From Luteibacter aegosomatissinici (lineage in GTDB: Bacteria; Pseudomonadota; Gammaproteobacteria; Xanthomonadales; Rhodanobacteraceae): a DNA stretch of 64,000 bases. The notes under the pieces were generated by a model. It saw only the letters and a program-made list of their open reading frames with translations. It was not told where the DNA came from and ran no database searches. The stretch covers positions 4,612,501 to 4,676,500 of the forward strand of contig NZ_CP095742.1 in the NCBI RefSeq assembly GCF_023078495.1, given 5' to 3'. This document shows, piece after piece, positions 16,001-26,352 of this stretch (within the stretch, counting starts at the first letter, position 1; the number at the start of each line of letters is the position of its first letter). Both the position numbers and the translations under genes were made by a program.

Positions 16001-17398
16001 TCAGAACTTGTAACTCAGCATCAACCGGTTATTGGTCCAGGGCTGGTTCCCTGGATTCAGGTTGTTGTTCCCGCCCACGGTGTGTTCCCAGCGGTCACGC
16101 AGTTGCAGGCCCTTCAGCAGCATGTCGAGCTTCCACACGATGTCGACATAGACATCGTGGCTGGTGCCACGAAGCACCGTATCGTAATGCGCGTACGAAG
16201 CGATCAGCTGCAGGTCGTCGTGCAGGAAATTGTATTGGGCACGCGCTTTCCAGGCATGCCCCGCGCCGAGCTCCACCAGGCCGCGCAGCATCGACGTGGT
16301 GTAGAGCGGATCGGTCGCGTAGCTGTTGGTGTAAGGCGAGATGATGGCGCCCGCCCCGGCCGCATTGGTATCGCTGGCAAGCTTGTTGTACGAGATGTCG
16401 AACTTCGCCTTGCCGACGCCGACACCCGCATCCACGCCCCACGCTTTCGCATCGACACGCTCGCCGGCGAGGCCGGTGATCTTTGTCTGCGTATCGACGA
16501 TGACATTGTCCGACCCGCTCGTTTCGCGCACCAGCTGCGCACCGACGAAGGGCTTCAGCATCGTTCCCGTGGGAATGGTGTACATGCCATCCGCATAGCC
16601 CAGGCGGCCAAAATGCTCGAAATCGTAGTACCAGGCCTGTGCGGCCAGGCCACCCCCGGCGTAGGTACTGCCGATGGCGGTGGTGCCACCCTGCGAACGC
16701 GCGCTGGCAGGGAGCGATCCGTTGTTCCCGTACATGCTGTCGCCGTGGTAGGTCGACGGATAGTAGACGTTATCGTCGTTGTACGATTCCGACGTGCGGC
16801 TCTTCCAGCGCAGGGTGCGGATCGCGTAGATATCCCAGCCCTTCGCCGGCTTGAAATCAGCCATGGCGCCCTGGTAGGACGCCGGGATGATGCGCGAATC
16901 CGACTGGCCCATCCAGGGCGTATTGAGGTACTGATCACCCCCGCGCACGGTCACCCACGGGTTGGTGTATTCGGCATAAGCCTGGGTGATGCCGTCGATG
17001 ACGTTGCCCGGACCCATCAGCGAGGTATCGACGCGCCCCGCGTCGTTGGACTGGGTACCGAACGAATGGGCGGAGAACCCTGTCGCGACCAGGCTGAAGC
17101 CGCCGACCTTGCCGCTCTTGACCGTAAGCAGGCCGGCAAGCGAATTGGCGAACTGGTCCTTGCTCGAGGGGTTGTCGTAGTTGCGGTCGAAGCGATAGAG
17201 GCGCACCTCCCCGCTGACGGTCGCATCACGGAAGAAGTCATCCGCATGGGCCCCGCCGGCGATGCAAGCCAGCCCCACGGCAAGACAGCCAGCCATGAGG
17301 CCCCGCCGGCCGGGAAGCATCCGCGCCCGACGGTACGCCGGTGCAAATCCACTGGCCCGTACGGACACGGACTCTTTTTCGGTCAGGCTCACGGCCAC
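16001..17398 (-). CDS. OprD-family outer-membrane porin
   Basis: A substrate-selective outer-membrane channel of the OprD type (basic amino acids, peptides or aromatic acids in characterised members; substrate unknown here). The frame opens with GTG at 17398 (465 aa) with AAGGG upstream. The actual signal peptide, MAGCLAVGLACIAGGAHA, begins only at residue 35, so the start may lie further in, though no better ribosome site is seen. The mature part begins DDFFRDATVSGEVRLYRFDRNY. Family features include FSLVATGFSAHSFGTQ, a YLNTPWMGQSDSRIIPASYQGA stretch and the C-terminal NNRLMLSYKF with terminal Phe. A monocistronic gene facing thrC. Confidence 0.85.
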   Translation of the reverse strand: MAVSLTEKESVSVRASGFAPAYRRARMLPGRRGLMAGCLAVGLACIAGGAHADDFFRDATVSGEVRLYRFDRNYDNPSSKDQFANSLAGLLTVKSGKVGGFSLVATGFSAHSFGTQSNDAGRVDTSLMGPGNVIDGITQAYAEYTNPWVTVRGGDQYLNTPWMGQSDSRIIPASYQGAMADFKPAKGWDIYAIRTLRWKSRTSESYNDDNVYYPSTYHGDSMYGNNGSLPASARSQGGTTAIGSTYAGGGLAAQAWYYDFEHFGRLGYADGMYTIPTGTMLKPFVGAQLVRETSGSDNVIVDTQTKITGLAGERVDAKAWGVDAGVGVGKAKFDISYNKLASDTNAAGAGAIISPYTNSYATDPLYTTSMLRGLVELGAGHAWKARAQYNFLHDDLQLIASYAHYDTVLRGTSHDVYVDIVWKLDMLLKGLQLRDRWEHTVGGNNNLNPGNQPWTNNRLMLSYKF

Positions 17399-17717
17399 GA
17401 CACCCTTATAGTTGCCAAAGAAACAACCGGGACGATAACACGGCCGCCATAGGGCCTATTAGGAAGGGGCTACTGCGGCCAGGCGAATGGCGTGCAACCA
17501 CAAGCGATCGCCGAACAGCTCCGCCTCGACGCTTCAGTCTTCGTTCCGGCGTTGTTTCACATGCAACCAATGGCGGCGAGCCGTGGCATTTCCGGTGCTC
17601 ACTGCGGTGCATACCACTTACCCGTAACCAGCATTTCCACGCGGTCCCGCGACCAAACCACGGGACGGACGGATAGCCGTCCAAACGCTCCTAGGAAAAT
17701 TCTTTCAGCGAAAACTG
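17399..17717. other. Intergenic region between porin and branched-chain operon
   Basis: About 320 bases with no gene. It must contain the leftward porin promoter and any upstream control sites of the rightward leu-ilv promoter. A short inverted repeat ggacgg...ccgtcc lies at about 17664-17685. I see no coding sequence or recognisable operator. Confidence 0.5.
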
Positions 17718-17747
17718 TTGACAGGCGTCAAACGGGTGACGTACGTT
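17718..17747 (+). promoter_or_regulatory. Promoter of the leu-ilv operon
   Basis: Perfect -35 TTGACA (17718-17723), 18-bp spacer, then TACGTT (17742-17747). The predicted start at about 17754-17755 coincides with the leader-peptide ATG at 17755. Geometry matches the threonine-operon promoter. Confidence 0.65.
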
Positions 17748-17754
17748 CGACCGC

Positions 17755-17883
17755 ATGACGCAGCGCACCACCCATGGCCGCTTTTCCCTGAATCGACTTA
17801 CCAAGGTCGACGGAAAGCTGCGTCTCGGCGGCGGCCTCCTTCTTATTAACCTTGTACTTATTACCTGCGGAGGTGCGGGCTAA
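17755..17883 (+). CDS. Branched-chain amino-acid operon leader (attenuator) peptide
   Basis: A 42-residue ORF containing LLLINLVLIT (residues 28-37): five Leu, two Ile and one Val codon packed together, then CGGAG and TAA at 17881. It is followed within 50 bases by a strong intrinsic terminator and then leuA. This is the classical ilv/leu attenuation design: starvation for any of the three amino acids stalls the ribosome and lets RNA polymerase read into the ten-kilobase operon. No Shine-Dalgarno is present, and the promoter position suggests a leaderless message. The first 22 residues have no obvious role. Confidence 0.88.
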   Translation: MTQRTTHGRFSLNRLTKVDGKLRLGGGLLLINLVLITCGGAG

Positions 17884-17931
17884 GGGCAAGTGTCCAGGTG
17901 AAACGAAAATAACCTGAAGACTCCTTAAGAA

Positions 17932-17963
17932 CCCCGCACCCGGACACGGATGCGGGGTTTTTT
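17932..17963 (+). terminator. Attenuator terminator of the leu-ilv operon
   Basis: ccccgca (17932-17938) pairs with tgcgggg (17951-17957), followed by six T. Two competing pairings are visible: ggtgcggg at the end of the leader ORF (17872-17879) can pair with cccgcacc at the terminator's left arm, and gtgtcc (17890-17895) with ggacac in its loop (17942-17947). A ribosome stalled on the LLLINLVLI codons or reading on would shift between these structures. Confidence 0.85.
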
Positions 17964-18000
17964 ATTGCCCGGCCCGCCTCGACAACGAGCGGAGCCAGAC

Positions 18001-19230
18001 ATGAATCCAGCACACCAGGGCAGTACACACGGCGACGTCGAAAGCGACGTAGGCCGCGTGCGTATCTTCGACACCACCTTGCGCGACGGCGAGCAGGCCC
18101 CTGGGTTTTCCATGGACCGGCGCGCCAAACTGCGCATGGCCCAAGCCCTGGAAGACCTGGGCGTCGATATCATCGAAGCGGGGTTTCCGCAGGCTTCACC
18201 CGATGATTTCGCCGCCGTCGCCGAGATCGCAAGGACACTGAAACGCCCCACGGTCGCCGCGCTGGCGCGATGCCAACCCGGTGACATCGATGCCGCCGGA
18301 AGGGCCCTGGAAGGCGCAAGGCATTCACGGATCCACCTGTTCCTGTCCACCTCTCCCCTGCACCGCGAACACAAGCTGGGGAAATCAAAGCAAGAAGTGA
18401 TCGATATCGCCGCCACGGCGATCGCAAGGGCCAAGGCCCTGGCCCACGAAGTTGAATTCTCCGCCGAAGATGCCCTGCGCACCGAGCCGGATTACCTCGC
18501 CGAGATCTTCTCGGTCGCCGTTGAAGCCGGCGCCTGCGTGCTCAACGCCCCCGACACCGTCGGTTACACCACCCCCGCCGAAATCACCGAGATGTTCCGC
18601 TACCTGCAGGCGAACGTGCGCGGTGCGGATAAGGTCATCTTCTCCGCGCATTGCCACGATGACCTGGGCATGGCGGTGGCGAACAGCCTGGCCGCGATCA
18701 GCGCCGGCGCCCGCCAGGTGGAATGCACGATCAATGGCATCGGCGAGCGCGCCGGCAACGCCGCGCTGGAAGAAATCGTCATGGCGCTGCACACGCGCCG
18801 GCCGCTGTTCAAGCTCGATACCGGCATCGTCACCCAGCACCTGTACCCGACCTCGCGCCTGCTCACCGAAGTGACCGGCCAGGCCGTGCCGCGCAACAAG
18901 GCCATCGTGGGCGATAACGCCTTCGCGCACGAATCGGGCATCCACCAGCACGGCATGCTCAAGCACCGCGGCACCTACGAAATCATGAGTCCGCAGGATG
19001 TCGGCGCGAAGACCTCGCTGGTCCTCGGCAAGCATTCCGGTCGCCACGCCCTGCGCCAGCGCCTGGTCGAGCTCGAGTACGAGGTCGATGAAACCACGCT
19101 GGATACCGTCTTCGAGCGTTTCAAGGTCGTCGCCGACCGCCAGCGCTCTGTCACCAACGATGACCTCGTCGCCCTGATGGGCGCATACGAGGCTGAAAGC
19201 GAGACCGCGGCCGTCGCGGTCCAGTCCTGA
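18001..19230 (+). CDS. leuA: 2-isopropylmalate synthase lacking the C-terminal regulatory domain
   Basis: Condenses 2-oxoisovalerate with acetyl-CoA, the first committed step to leucine. I use the ATG at 18001 (409 aa; ggagcc upstream); the open frame reaches back into the attenuator. The TIM-barrel catalytic domain shows DTTLRDGEQAPGFSMD (24-39), HCHDDLGMAVAN with metal His residues, and NGIGERAGNAALEEIVMAL; the accessory helices follow with HESGIHQHGMLKHR. Usual LeuA proteins are about 515 aa, and the leucine-binding LeuA dimer domain (roughly the last 120 aa) is absent here. The enzyme may thus be insensitive to leucine, with control left to attenuation. A related synthase (citramalate/homocitrate) is possible, but position at the head of a leu operon favours LeuA. 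Confidence 0.88.
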   Translation: MNPAHQGSTHGDVESDVGRVRIFDTTLRDGEQAPGFSMDRRAKLRMAQALEDLGVDIIEAGFPQASPDDFAAVAEIARTLKRPTVAALARCQPGDIDAAGRALEGARHSRIHLFLSTSPLHREHKLGKSKQEVIDIAATAIARAKALAHEVEFSAEDALRTEPDYLAEIFSVAVEAGACVLNAPDTVGYTTPAEITEMFRYLQANVRGADKVIFSAHCHDDLGMAVANSLAAISAGARQVECTINGIGERAGNAALEEIVMALHTRRPLFKLDTGIVTQHLYPTSRLLTEVTGQAVPRNKAIVGDNAFAHESGIHQHGMLKHRGTYEIMSPQDVGAKTSLVLGKHSGRHALRQRLVELEYEVDETTLDTVFERFKVVADRQRSVTNDDLVALMGAYEAESETAAVAVQS

Positions 19231-19240
19231 AGGAGGAACC

Positions 19241-20188
19241 ATGGAAGCCCCGACCCATCTCTGGCACAACGGCCGTATCAAGGCCTGGGCCGAAGCCACC
19301 TGCCACGTCGGCGCGCATGCGCTGCACTACGGTTCCTCGGTATTTGAAGGCATCCGCGTGTACAGCACGCCGGATGGCCCCCGTTACTTCCGCCTGGACG
19401 AGCACACCGAGCGCCTGTTCCACTCCGCGCGCGTGTACGACCTGGTGATGCCGTACGACGCTGCCACGCTGAACCGCGCCTGCCGCGAAGTCATCGTCGC
19501 GAACAACCTGCAATCCGCCTACGTGCGCCCCATCGTGTACCGCAGCGGTTTCACGTTCAGCCTGGCACCCTCGCTGGATACCGCCGTGGATGTCGCGATC
19601 ATCGCGCTGCCGTGGGGCGCTTACCACGGTGCCGATGCGATCGAGAAGGGTGTGGATGTGTGCGTGTCCTCGTGGAACCGCGCGGCCCCGAACACCTTCC
19701 CGAGCGGTGCCAAGGCCGGCGGCAACTACCTCAACAGCCAGCTGATCGCCCGTGAAGCAGTGAACGGCGGCTATGCCGAAGGCATCGCACTCGGCACCGA
19801 CGGCCTGCTGAGCGAAGGTGCGGGCGAGAACCTTTTCGTCGTGCGCAAGGGCGTGATCTACACGCCGCCAGCCGCCGCATCGATCCTGTGCGGCATCACC
19901 CGCGATTCAGTGCTCACCCTGGCCAAGGACCTGGGCTACGAAGTGGTCGAACAGCCGCTGCCGCGCGAGATGCTGTACTTCGCCGACGAAGTGTTCATGA
20001 CGGGTACGGCCGCCGAAGTGACGGCCGTGCGCTCGGTCGATCGCAAGCCGGTCGGCAGCGGCCGCCCCGGCCCCATCACCCGCGCCCTGCAGGATGCCTT
20101 CTTCGGCCTGTTCGATGGCCGTACGGAAGATCGTTGGGGCTGGCTGTCACCGGTGGAAGAAGCCACCGCCGGGAGGGTCGCGGCATGA
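19241..20188 (+). CDS. ilvE: Branched-chain amino-acid aminotransferase
   Basis: Transfers the amino group between glutamate and the 2-oxo acids of Leu, Ile and Val (PLP class IV). 315 aa. [13 protein letters not shown] near 28-40 is the family signature. [18 protein letters not shown] holds the Schiff-base Lys, and [19 protein letters not shown] and the later [18 protein letters not shown] bind cofactor. A strong AAGGAGG lies before the ATG. The stop overlaps leuC by four bases (ATGA), so this transaminase is translated as part of the leucine cassette. Confidence 0.95.
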   Translation: MEAPTHLWHNGRIKAWAEATCHVGAHALHYGSSVFEGIRVYSTPDGPRYFRLDEHTERLFHSARVYDLVMPYDAATLNRACREVIVANNLQSAYVRPIVYRSGFTFSLAPSLDTAVDVAIIALPWGAYHGADAIEKGVDVCVSSWNRAAPNTFPSGAKAGGNYLNSQLIAREAVNGGYAEGIALGTDGLLSEGAGENLFVVRKGVIYTPPAAASILCGITRDSVLTLAKDLGYEVVEQPLPREMLYFADEVFMTGTAAEVTAVRSVDRKPVGSGRPGPITRALQDAFFGLFDGRTEDRWGWLSPVEEATAGRVAA

Positions 20189-21600
20189 GTGCGCGCACCC
20201 TGTTCGACAAGCTGTGGGATGCCCACCAGGTAAAGGCCGAAACGGAAAGCACGCCGGGCGTGCTGTACATCGACCTGCACATGGTCCACGAAGTGACCTC
20301 ACCGCAGGCCTTCGATGAGCTGCGCGCTCGCGGCCTGAAGGTGCGCCGCCCGGATCGCACGCTGGCCACGCTGGATCACTCCACCCCAACCTTGCCTGCC
20401 GGCACCGACGGCAAGCGCCCGTACTTCACGAAGGAAGCCGAGGCCCAGGTCGCAAAACTCGAAGCCAACGTGCGCGAGTTCGGCATCGACCTGATGGGCT
20501 GGGATAGCCCGCACCGCGGCGTCGTGCATGTCGCGGGCCCGGAAGTGGGTGCCACCCATCCGGGCATGACCATCGTATGCGGTGACAGCCACACGGCTAC
20601 CCACGGTGCGTTCGGTTCGCTGGCCTTCGGCATCGGCACCACGGAAGTCGGCCATGTGCTGGCCACGCAGTGTCTGCTCCAGCGCAAACCCAAGTCGTTC
20701 GCCATCCATGTGGATGGCCAGTTGCAGCAGGGCGTCACTGCAAAGGACCTGATCCTGCACATCATCGGGAAGATCGGCATCGGCGGCGGTACCGGCTACG
20801 TGCTGGAGTACACCGGCGAAGCGATCCGCGCCATGTCGATGGAAGAGCGGATGACCGTCTGCAACATGTCGATCGAAGCCGGTGCCCGTGCGGGCCTGGT
20901 TGCGCCGGACGATACGACGTTTGCCTGGCTGAAGGGCCGCGAACGTGCACCGCAGGGTGCGGCGTGGGACGAGGCCGTCGCCCGCTGGCGCGCGCTCGCC
21001 ACCGACGACGGTGCCACGTATGACCGTGAAGTGCGCATCGATGCATCGGCTATCCAGCCCTCGGTCACGTATGGCACTCACCCGGGCATGGTCATGCCCA
21101 TCCACGCGCAGGTGCCCGCTGCGGCGGATGCGCTGGAACAGCGCGCACTGGATTACATGAAGGTCACCGCCGGCAAGCCGATCACGGGCGAGGCCGTCGA
21201 TGTCGTCTTCATCGGCAGCTGTACCAACGGGCGCCTGTCCGACCTGCGTGCCGCCGCGGAGATCCTGCGTGGCCGCCGCGTGGCCGAGGGCGTGCGCATG
21301 CTGGTGGTGCCGGGCTCCGAACAGGTGCGCCGCGATGCCGAAAGTGAAGGCCTGCACCACGTGTTCCTCGAAGCCGGCGCGGAATGGCGCCAGCCGGGCT
21401 GCTCCATGTGCATCGCCATGAACGGCGACATGGCCCAGCCAGGCCAGCTCGTCGTCGCCACCAGTAACCGCAACTTCGAGGGCCGCCAGGGCAAGGGCGC
21501 ACGCACCGTGCTGGCCAGCCCGCTGGTCGCCGCGGCCTCGGCCGTGGCCGGCCACGTCGCCGATCCGCGCGAGTACATGAACCAGGAAGCCGCCGCATGA
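20185..21600 (+). CDS. leuC: 3-isopropylmalate dehydratase large subunit
   Basis: With LeuD isomerises 2- to 3-isopropylmalate using a [4Fe-4S] cluster. The ATG at 20185 overlaps the ilvE stop (ATGA) and gives 471 aa, close to the 466 aa of Escherichia coli. It starts [16 protein letters not shown], the usual LeuC N-terminus. [20 protein letters not shown] is the aconitase-family signature. The cluster cysteines are in FIGSCTNGR and GCSMCIAMN. The frame is also open upstream inside ilvE, but that extension has no homology. Confidence 0.96.
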   Translation: MSARTLFDKLWDAHQVKAETESTPGVLYIDLHMVHEVTSPQAFDELRARGLKVRRPDRTLATLDHSTPTLPAGTDGKRPYFTKEAEAQVAKLEANVREFGIDLMGWDSPHRGVVHVAGPEVGATHPGMTIVCGDSHTATHGAFGSLAFGIGTTEVGHVLATQCLLQRKPKSFAIHVDGQLQQGVTAKDLILHIIGKIGIGGGTGYVLEYTGEAIRAMSMEERMTVCNMSIEAGARAGLVAPDDTTFAWLKGRERAPQGAAWDEAVARWRALATDDGATYDREVRIDASAIQPSVTYGTHPGMVMPIHAQVPAAADALEQRALDYMKVTAGKPITGEAVDVVFIGSCTNGRLSDLRAAAEILRGRRVAEGVRMLVVPGSEQVRRDAESEGLHHVFLEAGAEWRQPGCSMCIAMNGDMAQPGQLVVATSNRNFEGRQGKGARTVLASPLVAAASAVAGHVADPREYMNQEAAA

Positions 21601-22193
21601 GCACCACCACCCGCCCGCTCACCTACGTGCACTCGCGCACGGCCGTGCTGCGCGATGAAAACATCGATACCGACCGCATCATCCCGGCGCGCTTTCTCAC
21701 CACCACCGAGCGCACCGGCCTGGGCAAGCATTGCTTCGAGGATTGGCGTTACGCCGCCGACGGCAGCGACAACCCCGCGTTCGCATTGAACCAGCCGGCC
21801 GCCCGCGGCTGCTCCATCCTGGTGGCCGGCCACAACTTCGGCTGCGGCTCCTCGCGCGAACACGCCCCGTGGGCGCTGCTGGATTACGGCATCCAGGCGG
21901 TGATCTCCAGCGAGATCGCGGACATCTTCCGCGGCAATTCGCTGAAGAACGGCCTGCTCGCCATCGTCCTTTCCGGTGCCGAGCACCGTTGGCTGTTGGA
22001 TAACCCCGGCGTCGAACTGCGCATCGATATCGCCAGCGGGACCATCCGCCTTCCCGACGGCGGAAACATCCATTTCGATCTTGAACCGTTCGCCCGCCAC
22101 TGCCTGCTCAACGGCGTGGACCAGATGGGCTTCCTGCTGCAGCAGGACGACGCCATCGGCGCCTATGAACAACGCATGGAGAAAGCAGCATGA
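21597..22193 (+). CDS. leuD: 3-isopropylmalate dehydratase small subunit
   Basis: Swivel-domain partner of LeuC. 198 aa, typical length. [13 protein letters not shown] near the N-terminus and [17 protein letters not shown] at about 76-92 are the family signatures; the latter binds the substrate carboxylates. ATGA overlaps link it to leuC upstream and leuB downstream. Confidence 0.96.
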   Translation: MSTTTRPLTYVHSRTAVLRDENIDTDRIIPARFLTTTERTGLGKHCFEDWRYAADGSDNPAFALNQPAARGCSILVAGHNFGCGSSREHAPWALLDYGIQAVISSEIADIFRGNSLKNGLLAIVLSGAEHRWLLDNPGVELRIDIASGTIRLPDGGNIHFDLEPFARHCLLNGVDQMGFLLQQDDAIGAYEQRMEKAA

Positions 22194-23257
22194 AGAAGGC
22201 CAACATCGTCGTATTGCCGGGTGACGGCATCGGTCCGGAGGTCGCCGCGGCCGGCGTCGCCGTACTGCGTGCGGTCGCCGAGCGTTTCGGCCACGCGTTC
22301 TCCTTTACCGAGCATGCGATCGGTGGGGACGCCATCGATCGCTTTGGCGACCCGTTGCCGCAGGAAACGCGTGATGCGCTGCTGGCGTGTGATGCCATCC
22401 TGCTCGGCGCGGTGGGCGGCCCCAAATGGTCTGATCCCTCGGCCAAGGTACGCCCCGAGCAGGGCCTGCTCGCCATGCGCAAGATGCTCGGCGTCTTCGC
22501 CAACGTGCGCCCGCTGAAACTGCACCCACGCACCGCCGCGCTGTCGCCGCTGAAGCCGGAGCGCACCGCGGGCGTGGATCTGGTCTTCATCCGCGAACTC
22601 ACCGGCGGTATCTACTTCGGCGCCAAGACGCGCAGCGACACCGATGCAACGGACGAATGCCGCTACAGCGTCGAGGAAGTGGAGCGCGTCGTGCGCCATG
22701 CCTTCGAACTGGCCCGCAACCGCCGCAAGAAAGTTACCTCGGTGGACAAGGCCAACGTGCTGGAAACCTCGCGCCTGTGGCGTTCGGTCGCCACGCGTGT
22801 CGCGACCGAGTTCCCGGATGTGGCGCTGGAACATCAGCTGGTCGATTCGATGGCCATGCACCTGCTCACCCATCCCGCCGACTACGACGTGATCGTCACC
22901 GAGAACATGTTCGGCGACATCCTGACCGATGAAGCCTCGGTGCTGGCTGGCTCGCTGGGGCTGTCGCCCTCCGCATCGATCGGCGGCCCCGGGGCGGGCA
23001 TCTATGAGCCCATCCATGGCTCGGCACCGGATATCGCCGGTCAGGCAGCGGCGAATCCTCTGGGCACGATCCTCTCCGCGGCGATGCTGCTGCGCCATTC
23101 GCTCGGCCTGGCCGACGAAGCCGCAGCGGTCGAAGACGCCGTGGACCACGTTCTGGAACACGCCAACCTCACTCGCGACCTGGGCGGTACGGCCACGACG
23201 CACGCCGTGACCCGTTCCGTCCTGGACGCCATCCAAGCCAAGGCGGAGGCCGCATGA
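22190..23257 (+). CDS. leuB: 3-isopropylmalate dehydrogenase
   Basis: Oxidatively decarboxylates 3-isopropylmalate with NAD+. 355 aa. It begins [28 protein letters not shown] carries substrate-binding residues, VHDK-equivalent VDKANVL the catalytic Lys, and [23 protein letters not shown] the conserved metal/NAD region. Four-base overlaps join it to leuD and ilvD. Confidence 0.96.
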   Translation: MKKANIVVLPGDGIGPEVAAAGVAVLRAVAERFGHAFSFTEHAIGGDAIDRFGDPLPQETRDALLACDAILLGAVGGPKWSDPSAKVRPEQGLLAMRKMLGVFANVRPLKLHPRTAALSPLKPERTAGVDLVFIRELTGGIYFGAKTRSDTDATDECRYSVEEVERVVRHAFELARNRRKKVTSVDKANVLETSRLWRSVATRVATEFPDVALEHQLVDSMAMHLLTHPADYDVIVTENMFGDILTDEASVLAGSLGLSPSASIGGPGAGIYEPIHGSAPDIAGQAAANPLGTILSAAMLLRHSLGLADEAAAVEDAVDHVLEHANLTRDLGGTATTHAVTRSVLDAIQAKAEAA

Positions 23258-25014
23258 GCACCCGGAAGATCCCCATCCGCACGCTGCGCAGCGATGCGAT
23301 CAAGACCGGACCGGATCGCGCGCCGGCCCGCGCCATGTTGCGCGCCACGGGCCTGGACGATGATGCGATCGCCAGGCCGATGGTCGCCATCGTGCACAGC
23401 TGGTCCAACGTCTCGCCGTGCAACCTCAACCTGCGCGAGCTCGCCGAAGCCGCCGCCGAAGGCGTGCGTGCAGCGGGCGGCACGCCAGTGGAGTTCAACA
23501 CCATCGCCGTCACCGATGGCATCGCCATGGGCACGACCGGCATGCGTTCGTCGCTGGTCAGCCGCGAAGTGATCACCGATTCAATCGAGCTGGCCGTGGA
23601 TGGCCACTGCCTGGATGCGATGGTGGTGCTGTGTGGTTGCGACAAGACCATCCCGGCCGCCGCCATGGCGCTGGCCCGCCTGAACATCCCGGGCGTGGCG
23701 CTGTACGGTGGCAGCATCGACCACGGCAAGCGCAACGGTTGCTCGATCACCGTGCAGAACGTCTTCGAAGCGGTGGGCGCACATGGCGCGGGCAAGATCA
23801 CCGACGAGGAACTGGACGACGTGGAGCGCCACGCCTGCCCCGGCGCCGGTGCATGCGGCGGTCAGTACACCGCGAACACCATGGCGATGGTGCTGACCAT
23901 GCTGGGGCTGACCCCGGTCGGCCTGAACGACATCCCCGCGACCGACCCGGCCAAGCGCGCGGCGGCGTTCCGTTGCGGCGAACTGGCCATGGCCTGCCTG
24001 GAAGCCGACCGCAAGCCGCGTGACGTGATGACCCGCGATGCGTTCGATAACGCCGCGCGCGTGGTCGCCGCCACCGCGGGCTCCACGAACGCCGTGCTGC
24101 ATCTGCTGGCAATGGCCAACGAAGCCCGCGTGCCGCTGTCGATCGAGGACTTCGAGCCCGCCTCGAAGAACACGCCCGTCATCGCTGACCTGATGCCGGG
24201 TGGCCGCTACAGCGCGGTCGAGATGTCGGCCGCCGGTGGTGTCGCCATCGTGGCGCGGGAGCTGCGCAAGGCAGGCATGCTGAAGAACACGGCCACCGTT
24301 ACCGGCCACACGATGTTCGAAGAACTCGACGCCGCACCGCCCGCGACGGAAGGCCAGGTGGTCGTTCGCAGCGTCGCCGATGCGTTCAAGCCGCGTGGTG
24401 GTTACAGCATCCTGTACGGCAACCTGTCGCCCGAGGGCTGCATCCTTAAGCTGGCCGGCCACGGCCGCACGAGCCATGCGGGGCCGGCGCGCGTGTTCGA
24501 GAGCGAAGAAGAAGCCTTCGCCGCCGTGCAGGCAGGGCGCATCCGCGCGGGTGACGTCATGGTCATCCGTAATGAAGGCCCCGCGGGCGGCCCCGGCATG
24601 CGCGAGATGCTGGCCGTCACCGCGGCGCTGGTCGGCCGTGGGTTGGGCAACGACGTGGCCCTGATCACCGATGGCCGCTTCAGTGGCGCGACGCATGGCT
24701 TCATGGTGGGCCACATCGCACCGGAAGCCGCGCGTGGTGGCCCGATCGGCCTGATCCGCGAAGGCGACGCCATCTTCATCGATGCCACTACCCGCGAACT
24801 ACGCACCGATGCGGACCTCGCCTCGCGCCGCGCTGCCTGGCGCCCCACGCCACCGAAGGTGATGCGTGGCGTGCTTGCCAAGTACGCGCGCCTGGTGGGA
24901 TCCGCTGCTGAGGGTGCAGTCACACAGGCCTTTGACGATGCGCCGGCGACGAGCCAGCGGGTGCGCCGCGAAATCGAGGATGAGGACCTCACGCAGGAAC
25001 TGATCGGCAACTGA
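23254..25014 (+). CDS. ilvD: Dihydroxy-acid dehydratase
   Basis: Dehydrates 2,3-dihydroxy acids to the 2-oxo acids of Val and Ile; Fe-S enzyme. 586 aa, within the family range but shorter than the 616 aa Escherichia coli form. Cluster/metal cysteines lie in [19 protein letters not shown] and [41 protein letters not shown] near the C-terminus is the second IlvD/Edd signature. Its ATG overlaps leuB by four bases. It ends the tightly packed part of the operon; a 214-base gap with repeats follows. Confidence 0.96.
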   Translation: MSTRKIPIRTLRSDAIKTGPDRAPARAMLRATGLDDDAIARPMVAIVHSWSNVSPCNLNLRELAEAAAEGVRAAGGTPVEFNTIAVTDGIAMGTTGMRSSLVSREVITDSIELAVDGHCLDAMVVLCGCDKTIPAAAMALARLNIPGVALYGGSIDHGKRNGCSITVQNVFEAVGAHGAGKITDEELDDVERHACPGAGACGGQYTANTMAMVLTMLGLTPVGLNDIPATDPAKRAAAFRCGELAMACLEADRKPRDVMTRDAFDNAARVVAATAGSTNAVLHLLAMANEARVPLSIEDFEPASKNTPVIADLMPGGRYSAVEMSAAGGVAIVARELRKAGMLKNTATVTGHTMFEELDAAPPATEGQVVVRSVADAFKPRGGYSILYGNLSPEGCILKLAGHGRTSHAGPARVFESEEEAFAAVQAGRIRAGDVMVIRNEGPAGGPGMREMLAVTAALVGRGLGNDVALITDGRFSGATHGFMVGHIAPEAARGGPIGLIREGDAIFIDATTRELRTDADLASRRAAWRPTPPKVMRGVLAKYARLVGSAAEGAVTQAFDDAPATSQRVRREIEDEDLTQELIGN

Positions 25015-25023
25015 GTTCGTTTT

Positions 25024-25086
25024 GTGGGGCGTGCTTGCGCGCGCACCGGGCCCTGAATCCCTGGTCACGCGCAAGCACGTTCCCAC
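25024..25086. repeat. GTAG-type REP pair (family 2), diverged
   Basis: gtggggcgtgcttgcgcgcg (25024-25043) faces an inverted copy cacgcgcaagcacg...cccac ending at 25086. It belongs to the second repeat family seen at 28741 and 54321, whose core is gcgcttgcgcgcgat. It lies between ilvD and ilvC next to a family 1 pair. Confidence 0.75.
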
Positions 25087-25106
25087 ATCTTCCTGATACC
25101 GCTTTT

Positions 25107-25201
25107 GTAGGAGCTCACCTTGTGGGCGACATCTTTCGCGATATCGCAGCAGGACCTGCGCCTCCCCGGCGAACGGCGTCGCGCACAGGGTGCGCTCCTA
25201 C
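25107..25201. repeat. GTAG-type REP pair (family 1) between ilvD and ilvC
   Basis: gtaggagctcaccttgtg begins the left arm (25107-25130), followed by the shared catctttcgc flank. The right arm, gtcgcgcacagggtgcgctc plus ctac, occupies 25178-25201. It ends 27 bases before the ilvC start. Confidence 0.85.
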
Positions 25202-25228
25202 ACCTACCTATTTACCCGAGGAACTGAC

Positions 25229-26248
25229 ATGACCGAGAAGCAAGCTACTACCGCACCGCTGCAGAACGCCCGTATCGCCGTGCTCGGCTACGGTAGCCAG
25301 GGCCGTGCGCACGCGCTGAACCTGAAGGACTCCGGCCTCGACGTGGTCGTGGGCCTGCGCCCGGGTGGCCCCTCGTGGAACCGCGCCTACGTGGATGGCT
25401 TCGCGGTCGCTGAACCGGGTGATGCGGTGCGTGGCGCCGACCTGGTCGCCGTGCTCACGCCGGACATGACCCAGCCGGCCATCTACAAGGAATCGATCGA
25501 ACCGAACATCAAGCCCGGCGCCACACTGCTGTTCGCCCACGGCTTCAACGTGCACTTCGGCCAGATCGCCCCGCGTGCGGATATTGACGTGGTGCTGGTC
25601 GCACCGAAGGGCCCGGGCGCGTTGGTGCGCCGCGAGTATGAGATCGGCCGCGGCGTGCCTTGCCTGTATGCCGTGCACCAGGATGCCACCGGCCACGCGA
25701 CCGAGCGCGCCACGGCGTACGCAGCCGGCATCGGTGGCGCCCGCGCCATGCTGATCGAAACCGACTTCAAGGAAGAAACCGAGACCGATCTGTTCGGCGA
25801 ACAGGCCGTGCTGTGTGGTGGCGCCTCGGAGCTCGTGATCAAGGGCTTCGAGACCCTGGTCGAAGCGGGTTACCGCCCGGAGATCGCTTACTACGAAGTG
25901 ATGCACGAGCTGAAGCTGATCGTGGATCTGTTCTACGAAGGTGGCATCGCCCGCATGCTCGAGTTCATCTCCGAGACGGCGCAGTACGGCGATTACACCC
26001 GTGGCCCGCGTGTGGTGGATGAAGGAACCAAGGAGCGCATGAAGGCCGTGCTGAAGGATATCCAGGACGGCACCTTCGCGCGCGAGTGGACGGCCGAGTA
26101 CAAGGCCGGCCTGCCGAACTACAAGGCGTTCAAGCAGCGCGACCTGGAGCACCCGATCGAGAAGGTCGGCGCGCAGCTTCGTGCCCGCATGCCCTGGCTC
26201 GCGGCCAACCAGCCCAAGCCCGCCGAGGAAGCCGCAAAGAGCGCCTAA
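25229..26248 (+). CDS. ilvC: Ketol-acid reductoisomerase (class I)
   Basis: Isomerises and reduces acetolactate/acetohydroxybutyrate with NADPH. The ATG at 25229 with GAGGAA upstream gives 339 aa, the size of class I enzymes. [17 protein letters not shown] is the Rossmann motif, and [11 protein letters not shown] carries the Arg/Ser residues that select [25 protein letters not shown] and the [25 protein letters not shown] stretch with acidic metal ligands form the active site. It is flanked on both sides by REP pairs, unlike the overlapping genes before it. Confidence 0.95.
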   Translation: MTEKQATTAPLQNARIAVLGYGSQGRAHALNLKDSGLDVVVGLRPGGPSWNRAYVDGFAVAEPGDAVRGADLVAVLTPDMTQPAIYKESIEPNIKPGATLLFAHGFNVHFGQIAPRADIDVVLVAPKGPGALVRREYEIGRGVPCLYAVHQDATGHATERATAYAAGIGGARAMLIETDFKEETETDLFGEQAVLCGGASELVIKGFETLVEAGYRPEIAYYEVMHELKLIVDLFYEGGIARMLEFISETAQYGDYTRGPRVVDEGTKERMKAVLKDIQDGTFAREWTAEYKAGLPNYKAFKQRDLEHPIEKVGAQLRARMPWLAANQPKPAEEAAKSA

Positions 26249-26260
26249 GCCCGCCAACGG

Positions 26261-26352
26261 CAGGAGCGCACCCTGTGCGCGACCTCTTACGCGACATCTC
26301 CATGCCTGGAGCCGTCTCGCGAAATGATGTCGCCCACAGGGTGGGCTCCTAC
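26261..26352. repeat. GTAG-type REP pair (family 1) between ilvC and ilvB
   Basis: Left arm caggagcgcaccctgtgcgc plus gac (26261-26283) and consensus right arm (26329-26352) ending in ctcctac. It ends 24 bases before the ilvB GTG. Confidence 0.83.
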
